A DNA stretch of 5,406 bases from Prevotella sp. GTDB lineage: Bacteria; Bacteroidota; Bacteroidia; Bacteroidales; Bacteroidaceae. Position numbers and translations under genes: made by a program. The stretch covers positions 1 to 5,406 of the forward strand of contig JAJPZD010000056.1 in assembly GCA_021204605.1 (NCBI GenBank). The letters run 5' to 3'. A model generated the notes under the pieces. It was not told where the DNA came from. It was given only the letters and a program-made list of their open reading frames with translations, and searched no databases. Below, piece after piece: positions 1 to 5,406 of this stretch. Every line of letters starts with the position of its first letter. The first letter of the stretch is position 1.

Positions 1-511
1 ACTTACCCTCACGGGAAGTCAACTGAGCGAAATTACCCGCCGAACGGACAAGAGCCGCACCCTGGCCGGGTCGCAACTCGATGTTGTGTATCACGGTACC
101 CACGGGGATGTTTTCCAAGGGAAGAGAGTTGCCTACTTCCGGCACGGCATCCTTGCCTGACATCACAGTAGTACCTACCTGCAGTCCATTAGGAGCAATA
201 ATATAACGTTTTTCACCATCAGCATAAAACAACAGAGCTATACGTGCCGAGCGGTTCGGATCGTACTCTATCGTCTTGACTACAGCTGGAACACCATCCT
301 TCTCTCGTTTGAAGTCAATGATACGGTATTTTCTCTTGTGACCGCCGCCCCTATAACGGACCGTCATCTTACCGGAGCTGTTCCTACCGCCTGTTGACCG
401 TTTGCCGTAAACGAGAGACTTTTCTGGTACGGATGCAGTAATTTCTTCGAACGTACCAATAATCTTGTGTCTTTGACCCGGTGTTACCGGTTTGAATTTA
501 CGTACTGCCAT
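1..511 (-). CDS. rplB: 50S ribosomal protein L2, N-terminal part (cut by window edge)
   Basis: L2 is a primary 23S rRNA-binding protein that helps join the subunits and supports the peptidyl-transferase centre. Translating from the ATG at 511 gives 170 uninterrupted codons beginning MAVRKFKPVTPGQRHK. The RNA-binding region is clear: STGGRNSSGKMTVRYRGGGH at about residues 39-58, then KRKYRIIDFKR and EYDPNRSARIAL at about 82-93. The second domain follows, with APNGLQVG near 106-113 and ELRPGQGA near 145-152. The family is usually about 273 residues, so roughly the last 100 residues lie to the left of position 1. These include the conserved C-terminal histidine near the peptidyl-transferase centre, which therefore cannot be checked. 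The start lies 7 bp after the rplW stop and has an A/T-rich upstream sequence without a Shine-Dalgarno motif. Identity is certain; nothing is unusual in the visible part. Confidence 0.98.
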   Translation of the reverse strand, partial: MAVRKFKPVTPGQRHKIIGTFEEITASVPEKSLVYGKRSTGGRNSSGKMTVRYRGGGHKRKYRIIDFKREKDGVPAVVKTIEYDPNRSARIALLFYADGEKRYIIAPNGLQVGTTVMSGKDAVPEVGNSLPLENIPVGTVIHNIELRPGQGAALVRSAGNFAQLTSREGK

Positions 512-518
512 TTTCTAT

Positions 519-812
519 TTAAATATTGCTGTAAAAATCTATTGTATCGCCCTCCTTAAGAGTAACGATAGCCTTCTTGAATGCCGGTTTTTTCCCTTTT
601 ATTAGACCGGCTTTCGTGTATCGGCTTGAACGCTTGCCAGCATAGTTCATCGTATTCACGCCAACAACCTTAACGTTGTACAGAGCCTCGACTTCCTTCT
701 TAATCTGGAGCTTGTCTGCCTTTGGACTTACGACAAAACCGTAACGGTTTGGTATTTTCTCGGTGATGCCGTTCATCTTCTCTGTCACCAGTGGTTTTAT
801 TATTATAGACAT
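519..812 (-). CDS. rplW: 50S ribosomal protein L23
   Basis: L23 sits at the polypeptide tunnel exit and is the docking site for trigger factor and the signal recognition particle. The 97-residue product has the normal family length. It starts MSIIIKPLVTEK, and the glutamate of the TEK motif (residue 11) matches the trigger-factor-docking Glu18 of E. coli L23. It continues with QIKKEVEALYNVKVVGVNT at about residues 36-54 and the conserved late segment KKAIVTLKEGDTIDFY. The gene lies 14 bp after the rplD stop and 7 bp before rplB, inside the S10-type operon. Unlike its neighbours, it has a strong Shine-Dalgarno-like sequence that begins within the rplD stop codon. Identity is secure; the start is fixed by homology and by this upstream motif. 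Confidence 0.98.
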   Translation of the reverse strand: MSIIIKPLVTEKMNGITEKIPNRYGFVVSPKADKLQIKKEVEALYNVKVVGVNTMNYAGKRSSRYTKAGLIKGKKPAFKKAIVTLKEGDTIDFYSNI

Positions 813-818
813 AACTTT

Positions 819-827
819 CCTCTCCTT
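819..827 (-). promoter_or_regulatory. Shine-Dalgarno-like ribosome binding site of rplW
   Basis: On the coding strand the last A of the rplD TAA stop runs into AGGAGAGG, followed by AAAGTT and the rplW ATG. The AAGGAG core lies 9 nt before the ATG, and a second GAGG lies 6 nt before it. This is the only clear Shine-Dalgarno match among the seven start codons in the window. The others have A/T-rich leaders, as is usual in Bacteroidota, apart from a weak AAGG before fusA. The motif is seen directly; its use in this lineage is inference. Confidence 0.6.
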
Positions 828-1456
828 TACTTATTTAAGATTCCGTCGATTACACTCACTGCGTTCTCAGTCAGCACAAGAACATCAGCATTCAATACTT
901 TGTAAGAATTGAGTGTCGATGCCAACATAACGTCTGTGCGCTGTAAATTTCGAGCCGACAAATATACATTTTTATTTACATCTGGCAAAGCCAAAAGCAG
1001 TTTCTTACCGTCAACTTTAAGATTTTTAGTAAAATTTATAAAATCTTTTGTTTTAGGAGCATCAAATGTAAAGTCCTCTACCACGATAAGCGCGTCTTCC
1101 TTCACTTTATAAGAGAGAGCACTTTTGCGCGCGAGAGTTTTCACCTTACGGTTAAGTTTGAAACTATAATCACGTGGCACTGGTCCGAACACTCTGCCGC
1201 CACCTTTGAGTAGCGGGGACTTCTTGTCACCACGGCGGGCACCGCCACTGCCTTTCTGTCGGATGAGCTTGCGTGTGGAGCCGTTTACCTCACTCCTTTC
1301 CTTTGATTTTGCCGTACCCTGGCGTTGGTTTGCCATATACTGCTTTACTGCAAGGTAAAGCACGTGGTCGTTTGGTTCTATTCCGAAGATCTCGTCACTC
1401 AACGTAACCTTTCTTCCAGTGTCTTCACCTTTTATATTTAATACGCTTACTTCCAT
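827..1456 (-). CDS. rplD: 50S ribosomal protein L4
   Basis: L4 binds 23S rRNA early in assembly, and its long loop lines the exit tunnel. In E. coli it also represses the S10 operon. I place the start at 1456 (MEVSVLNIKG), giving 209 residues, close to the usual length of about 200-210. The open frame extends 11 codons further upstream to an ATG at 1489, but those codons lie inside rplC and do not resemble L4. The tunnel loop is intact: TRKLIRQKGSGGARRGDKKS at about residues 61-80, then GGGRVFGP near 85-92. Lys68 corresponds to E. coli Lys63, a known macrolide-resistance site, and is the wild-type residue. The C-terminal fold follows (LIVVEDF near 123-129, SARNLQRTDV near 167-176). The start overlaps the rplC stop as TAATG, which suggests translational coupling. 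Confidence 0.97.
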   Translation of the reverse strand: MEVSVLNIKGEDTGRKVTLSDEIFGIEPNDHVLYLAVKQYMANQRQGTAKSKERSEVNGSTRKLIRQKGSGGARRGDKKSPLLKGGGRVFGPVPRDYSFKLNRKVKTLARKSALSYKVKEDALIVVEDFTFDAPKTKDFINFTKNLKVDGKKLLLALPDVNKNVYLSARNLQRTDVMLASTLNSYKVLNADVLVLTENAVSVIDGILNK

Positions 1457-1458
1457 TA
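1454..1458 (-). promoter_or_regulatory. TAATG stop-start overlap joining rplC and rplD
   Basis: The rplC stop TAA and the rplD start ATG share one A at position 1456. There is no Shine-Dalgarno motif upstream of this ATG (coding strand AATAAAGAAATAATGG). A terminating ribosome on rplC would be positioned to restart on rplD, so coupled synthesis of L3 and L4 is a reasonable inference. The overlap also argues for this start over the in-frame ATG at 1489. Confidence 0.75.
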
Positions 1459-2070
1459 TTTCTTTATTAAAAGGGTTGAACCAATACAACCAGCCACACT
1501 GCCTTTCACGAGGAGAAGGTTATGCTCCGGTATAACTTTTAACACTCTAAGGTTTTGAGTAGTTACTCTGTCACCACCCATGTGGCCTGCCATACGCATT
1601 CCCTTCACTACCTTTGCAGGGTATGAACAAGCTCCGATAGATCCCGGATGACGGGCGCGGTCGTCCTGGCCATGAGTTCTCTGTCCTACACCACCAAATC
1701 CATGACGCTTTACGACACCTTGGAAACCTTTACCCTTTGAGGTTCCTACAACATCCACGAATGTGGTGTCGTTGAAGATCTCCACCGTAATGGTGTCCCC
1801 GAGGTTGTATTCCTCGTCAAACTTGAACTCGGCCAAGTGTCTCTTTGGTGTTGTACCAGCTTTCTTGAACGCGCCCATGAGAGGTTTGGTGGTGTTTTTC
1901 TCCTTAGCCTCACCAAAACCCAACTGAACAGCCTTGTAACCGTCTTTCTCGACAGTTTTCAACTGAGTAACAACACAAGGACCAGCTTCGATAACAGTGC
2001 ACGGCACATTCTTGCCGTCGGCACTGAAAACGGATGTCATTCCGATTTTCTTTCCAATTAATCCTGGCAT
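1456..2070 (-). CDS. rplC: 50S ribosomal protein L3
   Basis: L3 is an early assembly protein of the large subunit; its long internal extension reaches toward the peptidyl-transferase centre. The 204-residue product begins MPGLIGKKIGMTSVF and contains the family signatures VGTSKGKGFQGVVKRHGFGG at about residues 108-127, ARHPGSIGACSYPAKV, and KGMRMAGHMGG, followed by HNLLLVKGSVAG near the C-terminus. Length is normal for the family. In the GSIG segment the residues are ACS where E. coli has QNQ. The glutamine that PrmB methylates in E. coli (Gln150) is therefore serine here, which is probably lineage-normal. The gene lies 24 bp after rpsJ and overlaps rplD by one base. Its upstream sequence is almost entirely A/T with no Shine-Dalgarno motif. 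Confidence 0.98.
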   Translation of the reverse strand: MPGLIGKKIGMTSVFSADGKNVPCTVIEAGPCVVTQLKTVEKDGYKAVQLGFGEAKEKNTTKPLMGAFKKAGTTPKRHLAEFKFDEEYNLGDTITVEIFNDTTFVDVVGTSKGKGFQGVVKRHGFGGVGQRTHGQDDRARHPGSIGACSYPAKVVKGMRMAGHMGGDRVTTQNLRVLKVIPEHNLLLVKGSVAGCIGSTLLIKK

Positions 2071-2094
2071 TTCAAATAATATTAAAAATATAAC

Positions 2095-2400
2095 TTAAAC
2101 TTTTATTTCCACTTCCACACCGCTCGGCAACTCTAATTTCATCAGTGCGTCAACGGTCTTTGCAGTAGAACTGTAAATATCGATAAGACGCTTGTAGTTG
2201 CTAAGCTGGAACTGCTCACGCGACTTCTTGTTGACAAACGTACTGCGGTTGACAGTGTATATACGCTTGTGGGTAGGCAATGGTATCGGGCCGCTGACAA
2301 TAGCACCAGTTGCTTTCACTGCCTTCACGATTTTCTCTGCTGACTTGTCAACCAACTTGTGGTCGTATGATTTCAGCTTGATTCTGATTTTCTGACTCAT
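2095..2400 (-). CDS. rpsJ: 30S ribosomal protein S10 (NusE)
   Basis: S10 is a component of the 30S head and also acts as NusE, the NusB partner in transcription antitermination and a NusG contact. The 101-residue protein is of normal length. It shows the classic pattern: IRIKLKSYDHKLVDKSAEKI near the N-terminus, SGPIPLPTHKR at about residues 36-46, the extended loop STFVNKKSREQF at about 53-64, and KTVDALMKLELPSGVEVEIK at about 81-100. It is the first gene of the S10-type set and follows fusA after a 92-bp gap, the second longest in the window. The ATG at 2400 is preceded by A/T-rich sequence (AAAAACATAGAAT) without a Shine-Dalgarno motif. Identity and start are secure. Confidence 0.98.
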   Translation of the reverse strand: MSQKIRIKLKSYDHKLVDKSAEKIVKAVKATGAIVSGPIPLPTHKRIYTVNRSTFVNKKSREQFQLSNYKRLIDIYSSTAKTVDALMKLELPSGVEVEIKV

Positions 2401-2492
2401 ATTCTATGTTTTTAATTATTATTGTTTCAGGAAAGAGGTACGTCTGTTAAGAGTCATTCGCTAACAAGACGCCTGTTCCCTTTATTCTTTTC
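2401..2492 (-). other. fusA-rpsJ intergenic region, the str/S10 junction
   Basis: This 92-bp gap separates the str-type genes from the S10-type genes, where many other bacteria carry tuf. On the coding strand it begins GAAAAGAATAAAGGGAACAG, then holds an imperfect inverted repeat, a pyrimidine-rich CCTCTTTCC, and a strongly A/T-rich stretch leading into the rpsJ ATG. I see no Bacteroidota-type promoter (TTTG and TAnnTTTG at proper spacing). I also see no GC-rich hairpin followed by a T-run that would mark an intrinsic terminator. Read-through from fusA into rpsJ is therefore the simplest reading. Confidence 0.6.
2441..2471 (-). promoter_or_regulatory. imperfect hairpin upstream of rpsJ
   Basis: In the transcript, CGUCUUGUUA can pair with UAACAGACG. 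This gives five base pairs, one bulged U, then four more pairs, closing a 12-nt loop; one G-U pair can be added at each end. It is not followed by a U-run, so it is not a terminator. It could be a ribosomal-protein binding site, an RNA-processing site or chance pairing. Only the complementarity is seen; function is inference. Confidence 0.35.
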
Positions 2493-4610
2493 TTATACTA
2501 AGTCCACACGCCCCTTTATCTCCTCAAGAACCGCCTTTGCTATCGAACTTGCAAGCGGAGCATGATGGTCATATTCCATAGAACTCGTGGCACGCCCGGA
2601 GGTAATCGTACGGAGAGCTGTAACATAGCCGAACATCTCCGCCAACGGCACCTGTGCGCGGATGATACGTGCACCACTGCGCGCCTCATCCATCCCTTCC
2701 ACCTGGCCACGGCGCTTGTTCAAGTCGCCTATCACATCACCCATGTTCTCCTCTGGTGTTACCACCTCCAGCTTCATAATCGGCTCCATGAGAACCGGGC
2801 TAGCCTTCACGCATGCGTTCTTGTAAGCGTTTATTGCAGCGATCTCGAAAGAGAGTTGGTCGGAATCAACAGGATGATAAGAGCCGTCGAGCAACGTAAC
2901 CTTCAAGCTGTCCAAGGGATAACCGCCTAAGATACCATTCTTCATGGCTGTTTCGAAGCCTTTCTGAACGGAAGGAATGAACTCCTTAGGGATGTTTCCG
3001 CCCTTCACCTCATTGACAAACTGCAGACCACCCTCCTTGTAATCGTCATCAACAGGGCCTACGTTTACTATGATGTCAGCGAACTTGCCGCGTCCACCGC
3101 TCTGCTTCTTGTAAACCTCACGCAGGTTGACTGTCTTGGTTATTGCCTCCTTATAGTTGACCTGTGGCTTACCTTGGTTACACTCCACCTTGAACTCGCG
3201 TTTCAGACGGTCAATGATGATATCAAGGTGAAGCTCACCCATTCCGGAAATCACTGTTTGGCCGCTCTGCTCATCAGTATGTACTGTGAACGTAGGATCC
3301 TCCTCAGCGAGTTTGGCAAGACCGATGCCCAACTTGTCGATGTCAGCCTGGCTTTTCGGCTCAACAGCGATACCGATAACCGGATCAGGGAATGTCATTG
3401 ACTCAAGCACAATAGGATGTGCCTCGTCACAAAGAGTATCGCCGGTACGGATATCCTTGAAACCTACACCGGCGCCGATATCTCCGGCATCGATGCACTC
3501 CATTGGAACCTGCTTGTTGGAGTTCATCTGGAACAGCCTGCTGATACGCTCTTTTCTGCCGGAACGGGCGTTATAGACATAACTGCCAGAATCCACCTTG
3601 CCTGAATAAACACGGAAAAACACTAAGCGTCCGACAAACGGATCAGTGGCAATCTTGAAGGCAAGAGCAGACGTAGGCGCATCCTCTGATGGTTTCCTGT
3701 CCTCCTCCTCACCCGTGTCAGGGTTGGTTCCTACGATATTTGGCGTATCCATAGGAGAAGGCAGGAACGCACATACATAGTCGAGCAAAGTCTGCACACC
3801 CTTGTTCTTGAACGAAGAGCCGCAAAGCATTGGGGTACACTCCATAGACAATGTGCCCTTACGTATGGCAGCAATGATTTCCTCCTCGGTAATGGAATCT
3901 GGATTATCGAAATATTTCTCCATCAACGTCTCATCGTATTCCGCCGCGCTTTCAAGGAGCTTGCCTCTCCATTCCTCTGCCTCCTCTTTCAAGTCAGCCG
4001 GAATGTCAGCAATCTCGAAGTCTGCCCCCTGTGTCTCATCATGCCAATAAATAGCTTTCATCTTGATAAGATCAACAAGGCCCTTGAAAGTCTCCTCACT
4101 GCCGATAGGGATAACGAGACTGACAGGATTGGCGCCAAGCACATCCTTCATCTGGCGCAGCACAGAATAATAATCCGCACCCGAGCGGTCCATCTTGTTG
4201 ACATATCCCAAGCGTGGCACATTATACTTGTCAGCCTGACGCCAAACAGTCTCCGACTGCGGCTGCACGCCACCTACAGCACAGTAAGTGGCAACGGCAC
4301 CGTCAAGCACACGCAGTGAGCGCTCCACCTCTGCAGTGAAGTCAACATGTCCCGGAGTGTCTATCAGGTTTATTTTGTACTTCTTGTTGTTATATTGCCA
4401 ATAACATGTCGTGGCGGCGGAAGTAATGGTAATACCACGCTCCTGCTCCTGTGCCATCCAGTCCATCACCGCTGCACCGTCATGCACCTCGCCAATCTTA
4501 TGTGTCTTGCCAGTATAATATAGGATACGCTCCGATGTAGTAGTCTTACCGGCATCTATGTGTGCCATAATACCGATATTGCGGGTCAAATGTAAATCTT
4601 GCTGAGCCAT
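2493..4610 (-). CDS. fusA: elongation factor G, canonical translocase
   Basis: EF-G is the GTPase that moves tRNAs and mRNA through the ribosome and, with RRF, recycles ribosomes. The 705-residue product has the full family length. In the G domain I see the P-loop AHIDAGKT (16-23), switch I RGITI (58-62), DTPGH (84-88, with His88 as the catalytic histidine), NKMD (138-141) and a later CGSSFKNKG matching the G5 region. Domain II follows (KIATDPFVGRLVFFRVYSG), then domain III (ISGMGELHLDII), domain IV (QSGGRGKFADI, VDSDQLSFEIAA) and domain V (LEVVTPEENMGDVIGDLNKR). The protein ends EIKGRVDLV. With all GTPase residues intact and the str-operon location, this is the housekeeping EF-G rather than a divergent paralogue. 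It lies 20 bp after rpsG; a weak AAGG lies 10 nt before the ATG. Confidence 0.99.
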   Translation of the reverse strand: MAQQDLHLTRNIGIMAHIDAGKTTTSERILYYTGKTHKIGEVHDGAAVMDWMAQEQERGITITSAATTCYWQYNNKKYKINLIDTPGHVDFTAEVERSLRVLDGAVATYCAVGGVQPQSETVWRQADKYNVPRLGYVNKMDRSGADYYSVLRQMKDVLGANPVSLVIPIGSEETFKGLVDLIKMKAIYWHDETQGADFEIADIPADLKEEAEEWRGKLLESAAEYDETLMEKYFDNPDSITEEEIIAAIRKGTLSMECTPMLCGSSFKNKGVQTLLDYVCAFLPSPMDTPNIVGTNPDTGEEEDRKPSEDAPTSALAFKIATDPFVGRLVFFRVYSGKVDSGSYVYNARSGRKERISRLFQMNSNKQVPMECIDAGDIGAGVGFKDIRTGDTLCDEAHPIVLESMTFPDPVIGIAVEPKSQADIDKLGIGLAKLAEEDPTFTVHTDEQSGQTVISGMGELHLDIIIDRLKREFKVECNQGKPQVNYKEAITKTVNLREVYKKQSGGRGKFADIIVNVGPVDDDYKEGGLQFVNEVKGGNIPKEFIPSVQKGFETAMKNGILGGYPLDSLKVTLLDGSYHPVDSDQLSFEIAAINAYKNACVKASPVLMEPIMKLEVVTPEENMGDVIGDLNKRRGQVEGMDEARSGARIIRAQVPLAEMFGYVTALRTITSGRATSSMEYDHHAPLASSIAKAVLEEIKGRVDLV

Positions 4611-4630
4611 GATCTTTTTACCTTGTCTAT

Positions 4631-5107
4631 TTAAAACCTGAAGTGTGCAAACGCACGGTTAGCCTCTGCCATGCGGTGCATATCTTCCTTACGTTTGAAC
4701 GCGCCACCCTGATTGTTGTATGCATCCATTATCTCAGCCGCCAACTTGTCTGCCATTGTCTTACCGCCACGTTTGCGCGCGTAGTTGATCATATTCTTCA
4801 TCGACACGCTCTCCTTACGGTCAGGGCGTATCTCGGTAGGCACCTGGAATGTGGCGCCACCGATGCGGCGGCTTTTCACCTCCACCTGCGGGGTGATATT
4901 ATCGAGGGCAGTCTTCCATATCTCAAGGGCCGACTTCTCCTCACTTGCCATTTTCGACTTCACTATGTCCAATGACTTGTAGAAAATCTCGTATGAGGTG
5001 TTTTTCTTGCCATCATACATAAGATGATTTACGAATTTCGAGACCTTCTGGTCGTTGTAAACGGGATCCGGAAGGATCACACGTTTCTTTGGTTTTGCCT
5101 TTCTCAT
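4631..5107 (-). CDS. rpsG: 30S ribosomal protein S7
   Basis: S7 is a primary 16S rRNA-binding protein that starts assembly of the 30S head and contacts the E-site tRNA. The 158-residue product has typical length. It begins MRKAKPKKR and continues with DPVYNDQKVSKFVNHLMYDG at about residues 14-33. The beta-hairpin segment VEVKSRRIGGATFQVPTEIR lies at about 75-94, ARKRGGKTMADKLAAEI near 110-126, and KRKEDMHRMAEANRAFAHFR ends the protein. The gene sits between rpsL (123-bp gap) and fusA (20-bp gap), the usual str order. The start at 5107 fits the family N-terminus and has an A-rich leader (CAAACAAGAA) with no Shine-Dalgarno motif. In E. coli S7 represses its own translation by binding the rpsL-rpsG spacer; whether that applies here is unknown. 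Confidence 0.98.
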   Translation of the reverse strand: MRKAKPKKRVILPDPVYNDQKVSKFVNHLMYDGKKNTSYEIFYKSLDIVKSKMASEEKSALEIWKTALDNITPQVEVKSRRIGGATFQVPTEIRPDRKESVSMKNMINYARKRGGKTMADKLAAEIMDAYNNQGGAFKRKEDMHRMAEANRAFAHFRF

Positions 5108-5151
5108 TTCTTGTTTGAAATTAATTCTGCATGGGGCTGTCTATGTTCTTC

Positions 5152-5169
5152 AGTCTCTAAAAAGAGGCT
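5152..5169 (-). promoter_or_regulatory. small weak hairpin in the rpsL-rpsG spacer
   Basis: In the transcript AGCCUCU and AGAGACU can pair around a UUUU loop, giving six pairs and one internal C-A mismatch. No U-run follows, so it is not a terminator. It is short and mostly A-U/G-C mixed, so chance pairing is possible. Confidence 0.25.
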
Positions 5170-5173
5170 TACT

Positions 5174-5201
5174 CAACCTTATCCAACAATTCTCCAGCAA
5201 A
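5174..5201 (-). promoter_or_regulatory. weak Bacteroidota-type promoter candidate before rpsG
   Basis: On the coding strand TTTG (5198-5201) is followed after 16 bp by TAAGGTTG (5174-5181). The latter matches the Bacteroidota -7 element TAnnTTTG at five of its six fixed positions. The spacing is a little short compared with the usual roughly 17-23 bp. If real, transcription would begin about 60 nt before rpsG and allow extra expression of rpsG and fusA. The match is weak and A/T-rich DNA produces such hits often. Confidence 0.2.
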
Positions 5202-5230
5202 ACGGTTAAATTAAATTATTGTATATAATG

Positions 5231-5406
5231 TTATTTCTTCTTCTTAGGACGCTTAGCTCCATATTTAGAACGTCTCTGGTTACGGCCCTCCACACCTGCC
5301 GTATCAAGAGTGCCACGGATGATGTGATAACGCACGCCCGGAAGGTCTTTCACACGACCGCCACGCACAAGCACTATTGAGTGCTCCTGAAGGTTGTGGC
5401 CCTCTC
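5231..5406 (-). CDS. rpsL: 30S ribosomal protein S12, C-terminal part (cut by window edge)
   Basis: S12 lies at the decoding centre, controls reading accuracy and is the classical streptomycin-resistance protein. Translation toward the TAA at 5231-5233 gives the last 57 residues, beginning EGHNLQEHSIVLVRGGRVKD and continuing LPGVRYHIIRGTLDTAGVEG. This matches the conserved S12 C-terminal half. The lysine of GGRVKDLPG, a streptomycin-resistance position (E. coli Lys87/88), is wild type. The aspartate next to it is the residue that RimO methylthiolates in E. coli. The protein ends in a lysine-rich tail, KRPKKKK, longer in lysines than E. coli KRPKA. The start and the Lys42 region lie beyond position 5406. 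It is the promoter-proximal gene visible here. Confidence 0.97.
   Translation of the reverse strand, partial: EGHNLQEHSIVLVRGGRVKDLPGVRYHIIRGTLDTAGVEGRNQRRSKYGAKRPKKKK

Larger units (their letters stand above)
5108..5230 (-). other. rpsL-rpsG intergenic region
   Basis: This 123-bp spacer is the longest non-coding stretch in the window. On the coding strand it starts with A/T-rich CATTATATACAATAATTTAA, passes a weak promoter-like match and a small hairpin, and ends in AATTAATTTCAAACAAGAA before rpsG. No intrinsic terminator is visible after rpsL, so read-through is expected. The equivalent E. coli spacer is the target of S7 autoregulation, which makes this stretch a sensible place to look for a regulatory RNA element. 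I did not find a convincing copy of the 16S rRNA S7 site by eye. Confidence 0.55.

Noticed and set aside
1457..1489. Upstream in-frame ATG of rplD adding 11 residues (MYWFNPFNKEI)
   Set aside because: These codons overlap the end of rplC in another frame and do not resemble the L4 N-terminus, while MEVSVLNIKG at 1456 does and forms a TAATG junction.
2071..2094. Promoter before rplC (TTATTTG near the start codon)
   Set aside because: The match lacks the correct TAnnTTTG spacing, has no paired upstream TTTG element and would start transcription inside rplC. The A/T-rich spacer is a typical Bacteroidota translation leader.
2441..2471. Intrinsic terminator between fusA and rpsJ
   Set aside because: The stem is imperfect and moderately A/U-rich, and the transcript continues UACCUCUUUCC rather than a U-run.
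2562..2930. 122-codon plus-strand open frame opposite fusA
   Set aside because: It lies fully antisense to the conserved C-terminal half of EF-G, shows no recognisable domain, and is explained by codon bias of fusA. The same applies to the other plus-strand frames in the window.
5024..5209. 61-codon plus-strand open frame spanning the rpsG start and the spacer
   Set aside because: It covers the 5' end of rpsG in antisense and runs into A/T-rich spacer; the translation shows no protein-like pattern and there is no convincing start signal.
1..5406. Undescribed system, mobile element, CRISPR array or defence genes
   Set aside because: Every open frame with protein-like content is a well-known ribosomal protein or EF-G, gaps are short, and no direct repeats, transposase remnants or attachment-site-like repeats were seen.

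Overview
This window is a stretch of housekeeping translation genes, all read from the minus strand. In transcription order (right to left) they are rpsL (3' end only), rpsG, fusA, rpsJ, rplC, rplD, rplW and rplB (5' part only). They encode S12, S7, elongation factor EF-G, S10, L3, L4, L23 and L2. This is the classical str operon (rpsL-rpsG-fusA) running straight into the start of the S10 operon (rpsJ-rplC-rplD-rplW-rplB), with no tuf gene between fusA and rpsJ. Both ends of the window cut through genes, so the cluster continues on both sides.

The organism is most likely a member of Bacteroidota, probably Bacteroidales (Bacteroides/Prevotella-like). Four things support this. The proteins resemble, from memory, Bacteroides-type versions, for example EF-G ending in KGRVDLV, S7 of 158 residues and S12 ending in KRPKKKK. 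The str-S10 junction lacks tuf. Most start codons have an A/T-rich upstream region and no Shine-Dalgarno sequence. Base composition is moderate. No database search was possible, so genus is not assigned.

Layout by region: 1-511 is the N-terminal 170 codons of rplB. 519-812 is rplW. 827-1456 is rplD, whose last-stop/first-start junction with rplC (1456-2070) is a one-base TAATG overlap. 2095-2400 is rpsJ. 2401-2492 is a 92-bp gap with an imperfect hairpin. 2493-4610 is fusA. 4631-5107 is rpsG. 5108-5230 is a 123-bp gap with a weak hairpin and a weak promoter-like match. 5231-5406 is the C-terminal end of rpsL. All other gaps are 7 to 24 bp, so most or all of the cluster is probably co-transcribed.

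The products work together on the ribosome. S12, S7 and S10 belong to the small subunit (decoding centre and head). L2, L3, L4 and L23 belong to the large subunit (peptidyl-transferase surroundings, tunnel and tunnel exit). EF-G drives translocation. I found no mobile element, CRISPR array, tRNA, rRNA, defence system or unfamiliar gene. The window is ordinary core genome, and the findings are modest regulatory or lineage-level observations.
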